Source: CAYRHN01 sp964424115
GTDB lineage: Bacteria > Chloroflexota > Anaerolineae > Anaerolineales > Anaerolineaceae
Direction: 5' to 3'
Assembly: GCA_964424115.1 (NCBI GenBank)
Contig: CAYRHN010000017.1
Coordinates: 1 to 64,000 of the forward strand
DNA: 64,000 nucleotides
The notes beneath the pieces are model-generated. The model saw only the letters and a program-made list of their open reading frames with translations. It was not told where the DNA came from and did not search any database. Positions within the stretch are counted from its first letter, which is position 1. Each line of letters opens with the position of its first letter. Shown one piece after another: positions 1 through 8,325 of the stretch. Both the position numbers and the translations under genes were made by a program.

Positions 1-174
1 CCCCCGCGCGGGGGGCGACACAGGCCCCCCGCGCGGGGGGCGACACAGGCTGAATTTGAGCGCGTCAAAGCCGAGATATTTCAATCCACGCCCCCGCGCG
101 GGGGGCGACGCGCGAATTTCTGTTCATCCAATCGGCTTATCAATTTCAATCCACGCCCCCGCGCGGGGGGCGAC
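1..174 (-). CRISPR. Type I-C CRISPR array, leader-proximal end
   Basis: Two complete 32-nt direct repeats lie at 78-109 and 143-174, separated by 33-nt spacers (45-77 and 110-142). Read on the minus strand the repeat begins GTCGCCCCCCGCGCGG and ends TGGATTGAAAT, the layout typical of type I-C repeats. The GC-rich core is palindromic. Two partial repeats (19 nt) sit at 1-19 and 26-44. The first is followed only by the 6 nt ACAGGC, which is also the first 6 nt of the next spacer, so 1-25 and 26-50 are identical. The array runs off the left edge, and its leader side faces cas2. Confidence 0.93.
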
Positions 175-342
175 GGCAACCTACAGCCTGATTATATACC
201 CACCCCCCATATTTAGGCCTTCTTTATGAATAAATGCCTCAATTGTTAAGGTTCTGGTATCAATAATGCCTCTTTCCCGGCTTGATTCTTACTTTTTCCT
301 TGCGAACCCCAACCGGCAGGCATGGTCACTTCTCCTTCGCAA
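175..342 (-). promoter_or_regulatory. Probable CRISPR leader between cas2 and the array
   Basis: This 168-nt non-coding stretch separates the cas2 stop from the first repeat. It is more AT-rich than the flanking genes. In type I-C loci the leader abuts the GTCGC end of the first repeat, which is the case here when read on the minus strand. It should hold the array promoter and the adaptation signals. I could not pick out an unambiguous -35/-10 pair. Confidence 0.6.
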
Positions 343-633
343 TCACACCATCAACGTACCTTCCAAATCCAGGGCTGGTTTTGCGCCTACATGCTCCACC
401 CGATTCTTCCACTCATTCCCCAAATTGTAGAAACGCACACTATCTTTATCTTTGTCCATAATCTTCTCTAATTTGAATTTCAGATGGGCAAGCTGCGCCG
501 GGTCGATCAGACACTCGAATACCGAATTTTGTACGCGTTGACCGTAATTCTGACATTCGCGAGCGATCTTGCGCAGCCGGGATTTTCCAGCTTCGGTCTC
601 CGTATTCACATCATATGTGATCAGCACCATCAT
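343..633 (-). CDS. cas2: CRISPR-associated endoribonuclease Cas2
   Basis: Cas2 is the small dimeric ferredoxin-fold partner of Cas1 in the spacer-integration complex. The product is 96 aa and begins MMVLITYDVNTET, the usual Cas2 first beta-strand with its conserved Asp. The NSVFECLID strand follows. The reading frame extends upstream into cas1, but the ATG at 633 has a GAGAGG ribosome site just upstream and lies 10 nt after the cas1 stop. It is the last gene of the operon before the leader and array. Family assignment is secure; the exact choice between the two tandem ATGs (633 or 630) is not. Confidence 0.95.
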   Translation of the reverse strand: MMVLITYDVNTETEAGKSRLRKIARECQNYGQRVQNSVFECLIDPAQLAHLKFKLEKIMDKDKDSVRFYNLGNEWKNRVEHVGAKPALDLEGTLMV

Positions 634-643
634 CTTGATCCTC

Positions 644-1675
644 TCAATTCCAAAAAAAGGGCGGGTAGGCATCCAAATCCCCACGCAGATGACGCGCCAG
701 CAGCAGCGCCTGAACATAGGGAATCAGTCCAAATTCAATGCGTTCTTTTAAGAACGGGTGGATGATCTCCTCCTTTTTCCGTTCTTGCCAGAGTCCAATG
801 GCCTTTTTCCGTGTCTCATCATCCATGATGATCCCGCCGCTTTCTTTTTTTGCAAAGCCCTTGCCGGTAATTTGTTTGCGGTTGATGATCGAAAGCGCAA
901 AACGGTCGGCAAACACCGGACGTAATTCCTCCATCAAATCCAATGCAAGCGAAGGCCTGCCAGGACGGTCTTGATGTAAAAACCCCACATAAGGGTCAAG
1001 ACCGACGCTTTCCAATGCAGAAGCCACTTCGTTGGTTAGCACTGTATAGAAAAAGGACAACAAAGCATTCAGGTTATCCAACGGCGGGCGGCGGGAGCGC
1101 TCCTTGAAAAAGAAATCCTCTTTTTGTTGCAATACCAACCCATCGAACACCCCAAAATATTGCTTGGCTGCGCTTCCTTCAAATCCCATCAGGTCGGCCA
1201 GCGTCTCACATGTGCGCAGCGCTTTCAGGGATTCGCGCAAACCTTGCGATGCCCCTTTTAGAGCCGCGCAATCCACCAACAAGGCGTGGTCGCGCAATCC
1301 TCGCTCGATCACCTTCCGGCAATTATAAATTTTTCCGGTCAAGAAAGAACGCCCCAATTTCACGCTCTCCGATTCGTTCTCAGAAAGCAAGTATTGCTTC
1401 TTTCGTAAAAGTACATTTCCATTCACCCTGCCGGTTATTCGCCCCCAAAAACGTCCATGCGGGCTTAAAAAACACAGCCCTATTCCATGTTCCGCGCATG
1501 CGCCCATCAAGGCTGGACTGGCTCCATTGTATCCAAAATTGACAATGTTTTCCAAATTATGTAACGGCATCCGCATGGCGACATTTTCTTCTTTCTTTAT
1601 GACAATCGTGTCTCCATCAAGAGAAAGATACGTATTGGGCGAAGTGATATAAAGTACATTGAGCAATTTTTTCAT
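644..1675 (-). CDS. cas1: CRISPR-associated integrase Cas1 (type I-C)
   Basis: Cas1 is the catalytic subunit of the spacer integrase. The protein is 343 aa from the ATG at 1675 and starts MKKLLNVLYITSPNTYLSLDG, the family-typical N-terminus of I-C Cas1. The beta-strand domain gives way to the helical catalytic domain around residue 100. The segment with HQDRPGRPSLALDLMEELRP near residue 240 is the conserved metal-binding region (H, D and E ligands). The frame is open to a TTG at 1684 that would overlap the cas4 stop. I chose the ATG because it matches the family start. It is coupled to cas4 upstream and cas2 downstream. Confidence 0.95.
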   Translation of the reverse strand: MKKLLNVLYITSPNTYLSLDGDTIVIKKEENVAMRMPLHNLENIVNFGYNGASPALMGACAEHGIGLCFLSPHGRFWGRITGRVNGNVLLRKKQYLLSENESESVKLGRSFLTGKIYNCRKVIERGLRDHALLVDCAALKGASQGLRESLKALRTCETLADLMGFEGSAAKQYFGVFDGLVLQQKEDFFFKERSRRPPLDNLNALLSFFYTVLTNEVASALESVGLDPYVGFLHQDRPGRPSLALDLMEELRPVFADRFALSIINRKQITGKGFAKKESGGIIMDDETRKKAIGLWQERKKEEIIHPFLKERIEFGLIPYVQALLLARHLRGDLDAYPPFFWN

Positions 1676-1680
1676 GAGGT

Positions 1681-2349
1681 TCAAATGTCATCGAGTATTT
1701 CTTGAATATAATCGATTGCAGAGGAATTCTTGCATTGCATATCGGGCAAACAAATATCAGCCAGCGAACAAGATTTGCACGCCTTAGTGGGTTTGACCTT
1801 GGGAGTATAGCCTCGCGAAAAATAGGCGTGCATCTCGAGCAGTGACTTTTCCACTAATTCGCGTAACTCGCCGGTCAATTCCACGCTCACGCGATGTCGA
1901 ATCTCGCCATAGTAAAGATACGCCCGCGGAATATTCACCGCCAGCATTTCTTCCAAACACAAGGCCTGTGCGCATAATTGGGCCTCATCATACGGCCCAG
2001 ATTTTTCCTTACCCCGTTTGTACTCAACCGGGGCAGGCAGGTAAGCGCCCTGCCTGCCCGGCAATACCATTCCATCCGGATCGGGATGGAACTCTACCAC
2101 ATCGCATACTCCATACAGGCCCAACCGGTAAGATGCCACCGGCATCGCGCGGGCGATGATCATTCCTTCGCGAACCTCGCTAAAGAAAGGATCATCAGCC
2201 CGCTGGTGCATCTGTTTGCCTTCCACCGTGAATGAATTTTCTTTCCACTGACATTCCACATGGATTAACGCCCACTGGCGGCGGCAAAACAAAAAATGCT
2301 GGATGCCGGATAAAGCGAGCAGTTCGTCGGAGGAATATTCCGACCTCAT
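1681..2349 (-). CDS. cas4: CRISPR-associated exonuclease Cas4
   Basis: Cas4 trims prespacers and helps select PAM-flanked ends during adaptation. The protein has 222 aa. It carries an N-terminal cysteine (C22 in FCRRQW), a RecB-type nuclease core with PAPVEYKRGK near residue 110, and a C-terminal CKSCSLADIC cluster, together giving four [4Fe-4S] ligands. Its ATG overlaps the cas7 stop by 4 nt (ATGA), and its own stop lies 5 nt before the cas1 ATG. This points to translational coupling within the adaptation half of the operon. Confidence 0.95.
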   Translation of the reverse strand: MRSEYSSDELLALSGIQHFLFCRRQWALIHVECQWKENSFTVEGKQMHQRADDPFFSEVREGMIIARAMPVASYRLGLYGVCDVVEFHPDPDGMVLPGRQGAYLPAPVEYKRGKEKSGPYDEAQLCAQALCLEEMLAVNIPRAYLYYGEIRHRVSVELTGELRELVEKSLLEMHAYFSRGYTPKVKPTKACKSCSLADICLPDMQCKNSSAIDYIQEILDDI

Positions 2350-3215
2350 AACTTTTCGATCAACTGCACCTGTTCGGGGACCTTCGCCTGATGCACGGTC
2401 ACCTTGTAGTCATCAAAGCTGCGCGCTGGGCCGGTGGGATCGATCCGCTCCACGGTGATGGCATCGAACAGCAAATGAGAAGGCGCGTTGCCCAGGTCGC
2501 TCTCATGTTTGAAGAGGAACAGCTTGCGCGCCGCCATCTTGCCGCGCGCCGCGGAATGGTCGTGTTCGAACAGGTTCACCAGCGCCTCCCACAGCAGGGC
2601 CAGGTCCTCCTCGGAAAACCCGGTGCCTTTGGTCGGGTCGTTGGCCAGGCGGGCGGAAACGTAGCCCTCCGCGCGGTACAGGGCATAAGGGACGATATAC
2701 TTGCGTCCCATCGTGCGCTCTTTTTCAGCGTCTTCGATCTTGGTCACCGTCTGGCGGGTGATGGTGATCTCCTGCTGGACGATCGGGTCGATGCTGCGCG
2801 AGAAATTGATCTGCACCGGACCGCGCACCTGCCCGCAGTTATCCCCGGTGGTCATCACCGCCCCAAAAGTGCGCACGTCGAAGAAATTCACGCACATCCA
2901 GCGGCGGGCTGTTTCCACCTTGTCCGGCTTGGCTTTTTCGCCGGGGTTAAGCCCCACCGCCAGGTATGCCTCTTCGTGGTTTTTATTCAATGGAATGCCC
3001 TCTTTGATGTAGATGCGATAGCCGGGCGCATCGCCTTTGATCAGTTCGGCGTAGTTGCGCACCTTGCGCTTCAGGCATACATCTGTGACGATACCGTAGC
3101 CGGTTTCCGGGTCGATGCGCGGCATGTTGCCTGCGTCCGGGTCGCCGTTGGGGTTGCCGTTCTCTACGTCATAGAGCAGTACAAATTCATATCGGTTTTG
3201 AATGGGGGTAGTCAT
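2346..3215 (-). CDS. cas7c: Cascade backbone protein Cas7c (Csd2)
   Basis: Cas7c forms the helical backbone that holds the crRNA guide in the I-C Cascade. The 289-aa product opens with NRYEFVLLYDVENGNPNGDP, the hallmark of the Csd2/Cas7 family, and contains the later GPVQINFSRSIDPI and MGRKYIVPYALYRAEGYVSA blocks. An AAGGAG site precedes the ATG at good spacing. It lies 21 nt downstream of cas8c and overlaps cas4 by 4 nt. The length is normal for the family. Confidence 0.96.
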   Translation of the reverse strand: MTTPIQNRYEFVLLYDVENGNPNGDPDAGNMPRIDPETGYGIVTDVCLKRKVRNYAELIKGDAPGYRIYIKEGIPLNKNHEEAYLAVGLNPGEKAKPDKVETARRWMCVNFFDVRTFGAVMTTGDNCGQVRGPVQINFSRSIDPIVQQEITITRQTVTKIEDAEKERTMGRKYIVPYALYRAEGYVSARLANDPTKGTGFSEEDLALLWEALVNLFEHDHSAARGKMAARKLFLFKHESDLGNAPSHLLFDAITVERIDPTGPARSFDDYKVTVHQAKVPEQVQLIEKL

Positions 3216-3236
3216 GGGGAAATCTCCTTTTTGAGG

Positions 3237-3629
3237 TTATTGAGGATCGGATGAGGTAGCCTGGGCGGAATTCTCGCCGTTCTTGACATAAAAAGCTGCG
3301 CGCTGGTGGTAATAGCCCAACACGAAGATACCCTGTTCATCCAGGTTCAAGTGGGCCGGGAAAGCTTTTTCCTCACCATCGAGCAAGTTCAAGAGATTCT
3401 CTATTAACTTATCATATTTACGCCCCCAATCAGCTTTAGCTGTGTGGTGCTGAGCAAGTTTGAGCAAAATGGGAAAAACGCTGGCCGGGGTGGCGCAAGC
3501 GGAGGCGAAATATCGGTCTTTAATCGACGCCCCGACTTTTTCTATCGCTTCTGCCTGGGCCTTTTCCAGCACGGCGAACAGCCGTCCCAGCACATAGGCC
3601 GGGTGAGTAAAACTTTCATTGAGAGACAT
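3237..3629 (-). CDS. cas11c: Predicted Cas11c small subunit from an internal start in cas8c
   Basis: In published type I-C systems the small Cascade subunit is made by internal initiation near the 3' end of cas8c. Here a perfect AGGAGG lies at 3643-3638 on the minus strand, followed after 8 nt by an in-frame ATG at 3629. It encodes a 130-aa C-terminal fragment beginning MSLNESFTHPAYVLGRLF. The size and helical character fit Cas11c. The SD sits inside codons for Gln-Glu-Val, so its quality is not simply forced by the protein. Not an independent gene, but a second product of the cas8c frame. Confidence 0.75.
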   Translation of the reverse strand: MSLNESFTHPAYVLGRLFAVLEKAQAEAIEKVGASIKDRYFASACATPASVFPILLKLAQHHTAKADWGRKYDKLIENLLNLLDGEEKAFPAHLNLDEQGIFVLGYYHQRAAFYVKNGENSAQATSSDPQ

Positions 3630-5117
3630 TTGTAAAACCTCCTGATAGGGATTGCGCGCCTGGCGGCGGTATTTGCGCAGCAGGCAGGCCTTGATCAGTG
3701 CAGCGCGCGTGTAATTGACCTTATGGATATTTTTTTCTTTATCATCGCTGTCGATGCGGACGCGGTTTAGGATGGCCGTGTACAGCCGTTCCGGATAAGG
3801 CTCGCCGGTGAGAATGGAACGCATCAAGGCTCCGCCCAGCAGCCCCCAGGATGACTTAAGTTCGTCCTCGCGCCTGGTTACTTTCGGCGAGATGCATTCA
3901 TTCAGTATCCGCCAGATGGGAATTTGCTCCGGCTGATTGGGAAATTCTTTGCTAATGCTCAGATCGCTGTAATGCAGCGAAATCCGTTCTACAAACTTTC
4001 CAAATGGTTCGGTCAGGAAGAAACGCACCGAAAGACGCGAAACATTCGGCGCCAACCCCAGCACATAAAAGCGGGTGTTCTCGTCCAGCCCTTCGCCCAG
4101 CATGGAAATATCCAGCGCCTGGCCCCGCTGCACCTTGACCGCTGCCTCATGCAGGAACTCTTCCGCTTCCCGGCAGCCTTGCTTTGGGTCAGCAGATTGC
4201 TCGGCAGAATATTCCGGGTTAAGCAGCGCGGCAAAGGCGTTGGCATAACCTTTGTTGACGCTCTCCGCCCAATAGACTACCGTGGCGTCGCCGATATAGA
4301 TCTTGCGGTTCGAGTTTTGACCGGAGAGCAGGTAATTCAACGCCACGCCGTAACCCGAAGCCACCCGCTGGCTGACCGGTGAATTCAACCCCTGGCCTTT
4401 GACCCGGTTATAGGATTCATAGGCGCGATCATTGAAGCTGACCAGCGACGCACCGGTGGGCTGTGCATCGCGCACCCCTTTGATGGTGGGATGCAGGCGG
4501 GCGATCTGCTCCGTTTCCCCGCTCACCAGGCACTGCATGGTCACCGCTTCGCCCTCGGCTTTGAATTCCTCCCAGACGCGTTTGATCTCTTCATCCTCCA
4601 AAGTACTTTGTCCTTCCACCTGGAAGATGATGTTTCCTCCCTTCAAAAGAGATTCCAGATGGCGGGCGATCACCGGATGGGCGCGGGCGTTTTGTGGGTC
4701 ATATTCCTGCAAGAAGGCGATCACTGCCCGGGCTGCCTCGCAATTTGCCTTGGAGAGCAGATTAATATTATATTGCCTGAATTTAACAAAACGCTGAGCA
4801 CCATAGCCCGGTTTTACATCATCTTTGTCTGAAAGCCCCAATACAAAAGCGCTGTTATCACACAGGAAATTAGGATTAGGATCACTTCCTGAACGTTTCA
4901 CCTGTTCCGGCACGATCATGCGGCGGCTGGGGATTTCCCGCACCTTGTTCCCAGCCTGCACTTGCGTGGCGAAGGGGAATATATCCAGCAATTCGCCTTG
5001 CCGGGAGAGATTGAGCGCAAAATTGACCGACGCCGCATTGTACCCCGGCGGAGAGATTTCCACCTCCGGGTCATCCAGCAGGATTTTATAGTAACGGTAG
5101 AGGGCTTCCAGGATCAT
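3237..5117 (-). CDS. cas8c: Cascade large subunit Cas8c (Csd1)
   Basis: Cas8c recognises the PAM and starts DNA unwinding in type I-C interference. It is 626 aa, usual for Csd1, beginning MILEALYRYYKILLDDP. Its assignment rests on the N-terminal Csd1 pattern and its position between cas5c and cas7c. The ATG overlaps the cas5c stop by 4 nt. The last fifth of the gene contains a separate strong ribosome site and ATG that should yield Cas11c (annotated separately), as shown for other I-C systems. Confidence 0.95.
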   Translation of the reverse strand: MILEALYRYYKILLDDPEVEISPPGYNAASVNFALNLSRQGELLDIFPFATQVQAGNKVREIPSRRMIVPEQVKRSGSDPNPNFLCDNSAFVLGLSDKDDVKPGYGAQRFVKFRQYNINLLSKANCEAARAVIAFLQEYDPQNARAHPVIARHLESLLKGGNIIFQVEGQSTLEDEEIKRVWEEFKAEGEAVTMQCLVSGETEQIARLHPTIKGVRDAQPTGASLVSFNDRAYESYNRVKGQGLNSPVSQRVASGYGVALNYLLSGQNSNRKIYIGDATVVYWAESVNKGYANAFAALLNPEYSAEQSADPKQGCREAEEFLHEAAVKVQRGQALDISMLGEGLDENTRFYVLGLAPNVSRLSVRFFLTEPFGKFVERISLHYSDLSISKEFPNQPEQIPIWRILNECISPKVTRREDELKSSWGLLGGALMRSILTGEPYPERLYTAILNRVRIDSDDKEKNIHKVNYTRAALIKACLLRKYRRQARNPYQEVLQMSLNESFTHPAYVLGRLFAVLEKAQAEAIEKVGASIKDRYFASACATPASVFPILLKLAQHHTAKADWGRKYDKLIENLLNLLDGEEKAFPAHLNLDEQGIFVLGYYHQRAAFYVKNGENSAQATSSDPQ

Positions 5118-5779
5118 TGGCGCACCTCCGCTTTGGTCAGGTCCACCACCCCATCCCGCATCTGGGCGCGGAAGAAGATCGGGCGGATGTCGCGCGGGTT
5201 CGAGAAATTCATATCGTAGAGCATCCAGCCGAAGTCACGCTCGCCCCGGTGAATGCTGCGGGGAATAAGGCTGCGCTCCTCGATCAATTCCACCCGCGCG
5301 CCAAATTCGCGCGTCCCAAGGCAGGGAGCGTGAAAGTGCTGCCCCTGGCGCAGCCGCCGCAGGGCAATGTTGTAATGTCCCTCCTCGCTGTCCTTCTCGC
5401 CCCATTTTTCCGGCACCCGTTCAAAGTGCGCCTCGACCACGTAATCCACATCCCGCAGCACCATCGAGGCGCGCTGCTGGCGGTTCTCGTTGGATGATAG
5501 GTACAGGGCGCCCTTCCCGGCTGTCATCACCCTTAACACGTTATCCGTGGAAATCTTTTGATCCACTTCGTTGCGGCGGATATTGGTGAATTCGATCTCG
5601 TTCAACACGTGAATCCGGTCGATCACCCAGCGAATGGCGGGCTTCCAGTACACCGCTTCCAGGATCCCGCGCGCCGCGGACGGCGTGATGAAATCGTAGC
5701 TCACCCTTTCCACCTTCATCTCAGGCCGCGTGAACAGGGCATACGGCCCGCTGATCCGAACTGTGATTCCATAGCCCAT
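5114..5779 (-). CDS. cas5c: CRISPR-associated Cas5c (crRNA-processing endonuclease)
   Basis: In type I-C, Cas5 takes over the Cas6 role: it cuts the pre-crRNA repeat hairpin and stays on the 5' handle. The 221-aa protein has the RAMP-type N-terminus (ITVRISGPYALFTRPEMKVE) followed by SYDFITPSAARGILEAVYW, a block shared by Cas5c/Cas5d proteins. A GGAGG site precedes the ATG. It begins 32 nt after cas3 and overlaps cas8c by 4 nt. The palindromic repeat core in the array is the expected substrate hairpin. Confidence 0.95.
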   Translation of the reverse strand: MGYGITVRISGPYALFTRPEMKVERVSYDFITPSAARGILEAVYWKPAIRWVIDRIHVLNEIEFTNIRRNEVDQKISTDNVLRVMTAGKGALYLSSNENRQQRASMVLRDVDYVVEAHFERVPEKWGEKDSEEGHYNIALRRLRQGQHFHAPCLGTREFGARVELIEERSLIPRSIHRGERDFGWMLYDMNFSNPRDIRPIFFRAQMRDGVVDLTKAEVRQ

Positions 5780-5811
5780 AAAGAACCTCCTTTCTCGAAC
5801 TGAATTAATTT

Positions 5812-8019
5812 CTAGAAGAACAACGCTTCCCCGCCCGCCTCGGTGGGGATCACCAACCCGCTGGCGGGGTGGTAGTAATTCATATCGTTCAGAACGGCAT
5901 ATTTGTCCTCGATCCAGGTGATCCCCCCTTTGGAATTCAAAGCGGAAAAATCGCCTTCATAAATATTCACTGAATAGGGCTGCAATTTTCGCAGCGTGGC
6001 TACGGGTGAAGAATTCGTTCTTAACTCTTCTATCAACTCTTTCGCCTCCTGATCGTAAGGAATGATCACCGTGCTGGAAATATCTTCGATGATGCGAAAC
6101 GCTTGTGCGGCTTTAGCGAAATCCAGCTTGTAGGGTTGGCTTTTGTCAAAACAACCGAGAATATTCTTGAAGTCGAAATCTTGCCGGTCTTTTAAGGAAT
6201 ATAGGGTAGTAAAGAAAGCTTGAATGGCAGGAATGGAGATCGGTTCCGCTTCGAAGACGCGCAGCACGCTGCGGGTCACCTCAGCATTTTGGGCCACAAA
6301 TCGCGGGATGCGCTTGATCAAAGAGGTGTCCGGCTCAAAAATAAAGAGCTGACCCAACCCGTGACGCATTTCCCGGTTCACCCGGCCCGCCGCCTGGTTG
6401 ATCGAATCCAACCCGGTCAGCGCCCGGTAACCGACCGGAAAATCCACATCCACCCCGGCCTCCATGACAGAGGTGGAGATCACCCGGCAGGGTCGATCCT
6501 CTTTCAGCCGCCGGCGAACTTCCTCCAACACTTCTTTGCGGTGCGCTGGGCACATCAGCGTGGAAAGATGAAAAGCTCCCTCTCCGGTCAAACCATCAAA
6601 TAATCCTTTGGCGTGGCGGCGGGTATTAACGATGCACAATACTTGATTATGGTTATTCAACCGCTGTAATAATTCCTCGTCGTTCAATCTACCCAAGGAT
6701 TGCACCTCCACCCGCTTGTAAAAATCAAACAAGTCCTGCGGATTGGGGGCAAGTTCCGTTAATTGGGTTCCCTCTGGCAAGAATTTTTTCAATTCCGGCT
6801 GGGTGGCGGTACAAAATACTGCGCTGCTTCCATAGTTGGTTACTAATTCCCACACTGCATTCATGGAGGGTATCATGTATTCACGTGGGATCATTTGCGC
6901 CTCGTCAAAAATGATCACGCTTTTAGCAAGGTTGTGCACCTTCCGACAGCGCGAAGAACGGTTGGCAAAAAGCGATTCAAAGAATTGCACATTGGTCGTC
7001 ACCACGATCGGAATATCCCAGTTCTCCGCTGCCAGTTTTAACTTGGCGTAAGTGCTGTTCGTCTGGTTGTCCGGCAGTTCCTCTGCTTGTTTGCGTTTTT
7101 GTTCCCAATCAAAATTGGAGTGATGCTCCAAGATATTTTCTTCGCCTAATATCTCTTTGAACACCCTTGCATTTTGCTCGATGATCGTGGTGAAGGGAAT
7201 GACATACACAATCCGTTTGAGTCCATGCTGGGCAGCATGGTTGAGTGCAAATGCCATCGAGGCCAGGGTCTTCCCCCCTCCGGTGGGAACCGTCAGGGTG
7301 AAAAATCCCGGAGAGAGCGCTGCATTAGAAACGCAGGAGTGCAAAGTTTCGGTGCGCACCCGGTCGATCTCGCGCCGCGGATTGTCAAATTTCTTTAAGA
7401 ATTCGTTGAACCTGCCTTGCAGCACAGGAATATCCACATAGCCGCCGCGCGGTTTCTTCCCACATACGAATTCTTCCGTTTCCTGAAAATCGGCATCCAC
7501 CAACGCGGAAAAGATCATACGGGTCAGGAAGGCAAAGGAAAAACCCGGGTGCTTTGGCAATGGGCGGATGTGCAGTTGTTGCGGCATTTTTAGCTGTGCC
7601 AGATCAATTTCATCAGTAAAATGACGGTATTCCCGCAAATCGGTCTTCAAACGTGCCATTAAAGTACCGTCTTGAGGTAGATCGGTCACACTTCCGTAGT
7701 CCAGCATTCCGGTATGATGTCCGGTAATGCAATACGCCAGCAAGGTAACCAATGGTTCGTAGGGAGTCCCTTGATAGATCCGGCGCAGTTCGACAGCCCC
7801 GGCCGTAGAATGATCCACAGAAATTCTCTTACCTTCCAGGCGCTGTTGGAATTCCAGCGAATATTTTCCCAGGTCGTGCAACCATCCGGTTACGCCTGCC
7901 AATTCTGCTACCCCAGCATCTGCTCCAAATTCGGATGCCAAGTTGGCGGTGTTCCGTAGATGGTCGATCAGTGCCTGCCAGTTGGCCTTGTCGCTGCCGT
8001 TGGTATGTGCGTAAAACAT
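5812..8019 (-). CDS. cas3: CRISPR-associated nuclease/helicase Cas3
   Basis: Cas3 degrades DNA after Cascade forms an R-loop. The 735-aa product has an N-terminal HD nuclease domain (H48-D49 in GWLHDLGKYS; further His in TGHHTGM). An SF2 helicase follows, with Walker A GGGKT at about 247-251, DEAQ at about 372-375 and motif VI QAAGRVNR at about 542-549. I chose the ATG at 8019, preceded by GGGAGG, because the frame only extends upstream to a TTG at 8055 with no ribosome site. It is first in the cas operon. Nuclease and helicase motifs appear intact. Confidence 0.95.
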   Translation of the reverse strand: MFYAHTNGSDKANWQALIDHLRNTANLASEFGADAGVAELAGVTGWLHDLGKYSLEFQQRLEGKRISVDHSTAGAVELRRIYQGTPYEPLVTLLAYCITGHHTGMLDYGSVTDLPQDGTLMARLKTDLREYRHFTDEIDLAQLKMPQQLHIRPLPKHPGFSFAFLTRMIFSALVDADFQETEEFVCGKKPRGGYVDIPVLQGRFNEFLKKFDNPRREIDRVRTETLHSCVSNAALSPGFFTLTVPTGGGKTLASMAFALNHAAQHGLKRIVYVIPFTTIIEQNARVFKEILGEENILEHHSNFDWEQKRKQAEELPDNQTNSTYAKLKLAAENWDIPIVVTTNVQFFESLFANRSSRCRKVHNLAKSVIIFDEAQMIPREYMIPSMNAVWELVTNYGSSAVFCTATQPELKKFLPEGTQLTELAPNPQDLFDFYKRVEVQSLGRLNDEELLQRLNNHNQVLCIVNTRRHAKGLFDGLTGEGAFHLSTLMCPAHRKEVLEEVRRRLKEDRPCRVISTSVMEAGVDVDFPVGYRALTGLDSINQAAGRVNREMRHGLGQLFIFEPDTSLIKRIPRFVAQNAEVTRSVLRVFEAEPISIPAIQAFFTTLYSLKDRQDFDFKNILGCFDKSQPYKLDFAKAAQAFRIIEDISSTVIIPYDQEAKELIEELRTNSSPVATLRKLQPYSVNIYEGDFSALNSKGGITWIEDKYAVLNDMNYYHPASGLVIPTEAGGEALFF

Positions 8020-8057
8020 GGGCCTCCCAAGATCATTTTCCTTCCGGGATAACAATT

Positions 8058-8088
8058 GCCTGGCAAATTCCCCTATCTTTTGCCAGGC
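8058..8088. promoter_or_regulatory. Perfect 10-bp inverted repeat in the cas operon leader
   Basis: GCCTGGCAAA (8058-8067) and TTTGCCAGGC (8079-8088) are perfect complements around an 11-nt loop, ending 38 nt before the cas3 ATG. It could be an operator for a dimeric repressor or an mRNA hairpin in the 5' UTR. It lacks a T-tract on the minus strand, so it is not an ordinary terminator. Confidence 0.5.
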
Positions 8089-8123
8089 CCCTTTGAGACG
8101 GATGATATTCGTGTTGTAATCTC

Positions 8124-8129
8124 ATTGTA
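8124..8129 (-). promoter_or_regulatory. Possible -10 element of the cas operon promoter
   Basis: On the minus strand TACAAT occurs about 105 nt before the cas3 ATG. The -35 region about 18 nt further upstream (TTGGAG) is a poor match. Transcription from here would include the inverted repeat at 8058-8088 in the leader. Confidence 0.35.
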
Positions 8130-8263
8130 TCCCTTCCCCAGGACCGTCTCCAAGGGCCACCCCCTCCATAGAGGTGCGTTGACGGGTTACCAACCCGCCC
8201 TACAAATCATGCTACTAAATAGTGTACAGGAAGAAATGACACCTGTCAAAACATTTCGCTGAC

Positions 8264-8307
8264 AAAAAAAGGCCGCGAAGAATTCTGTTCGATCCTTCGC
8301 GGCCTTT
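8264..8307 (-). terminator. Rho-independent terminator after the 23-haem cytochrome gene
   Basis: A perfect 13-bp stem (8268-8280 with 8295-8307, core GGCCGCGAAG) is followed on the minus strand by a run of T residues (complement of 8264-8270). It lies 18 nt after the stop of the cytochrome gene that ends at 8326. Confidence 0.9.
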
Positions 8308-8325
8308 GAGGTTAACTTCTACGGA

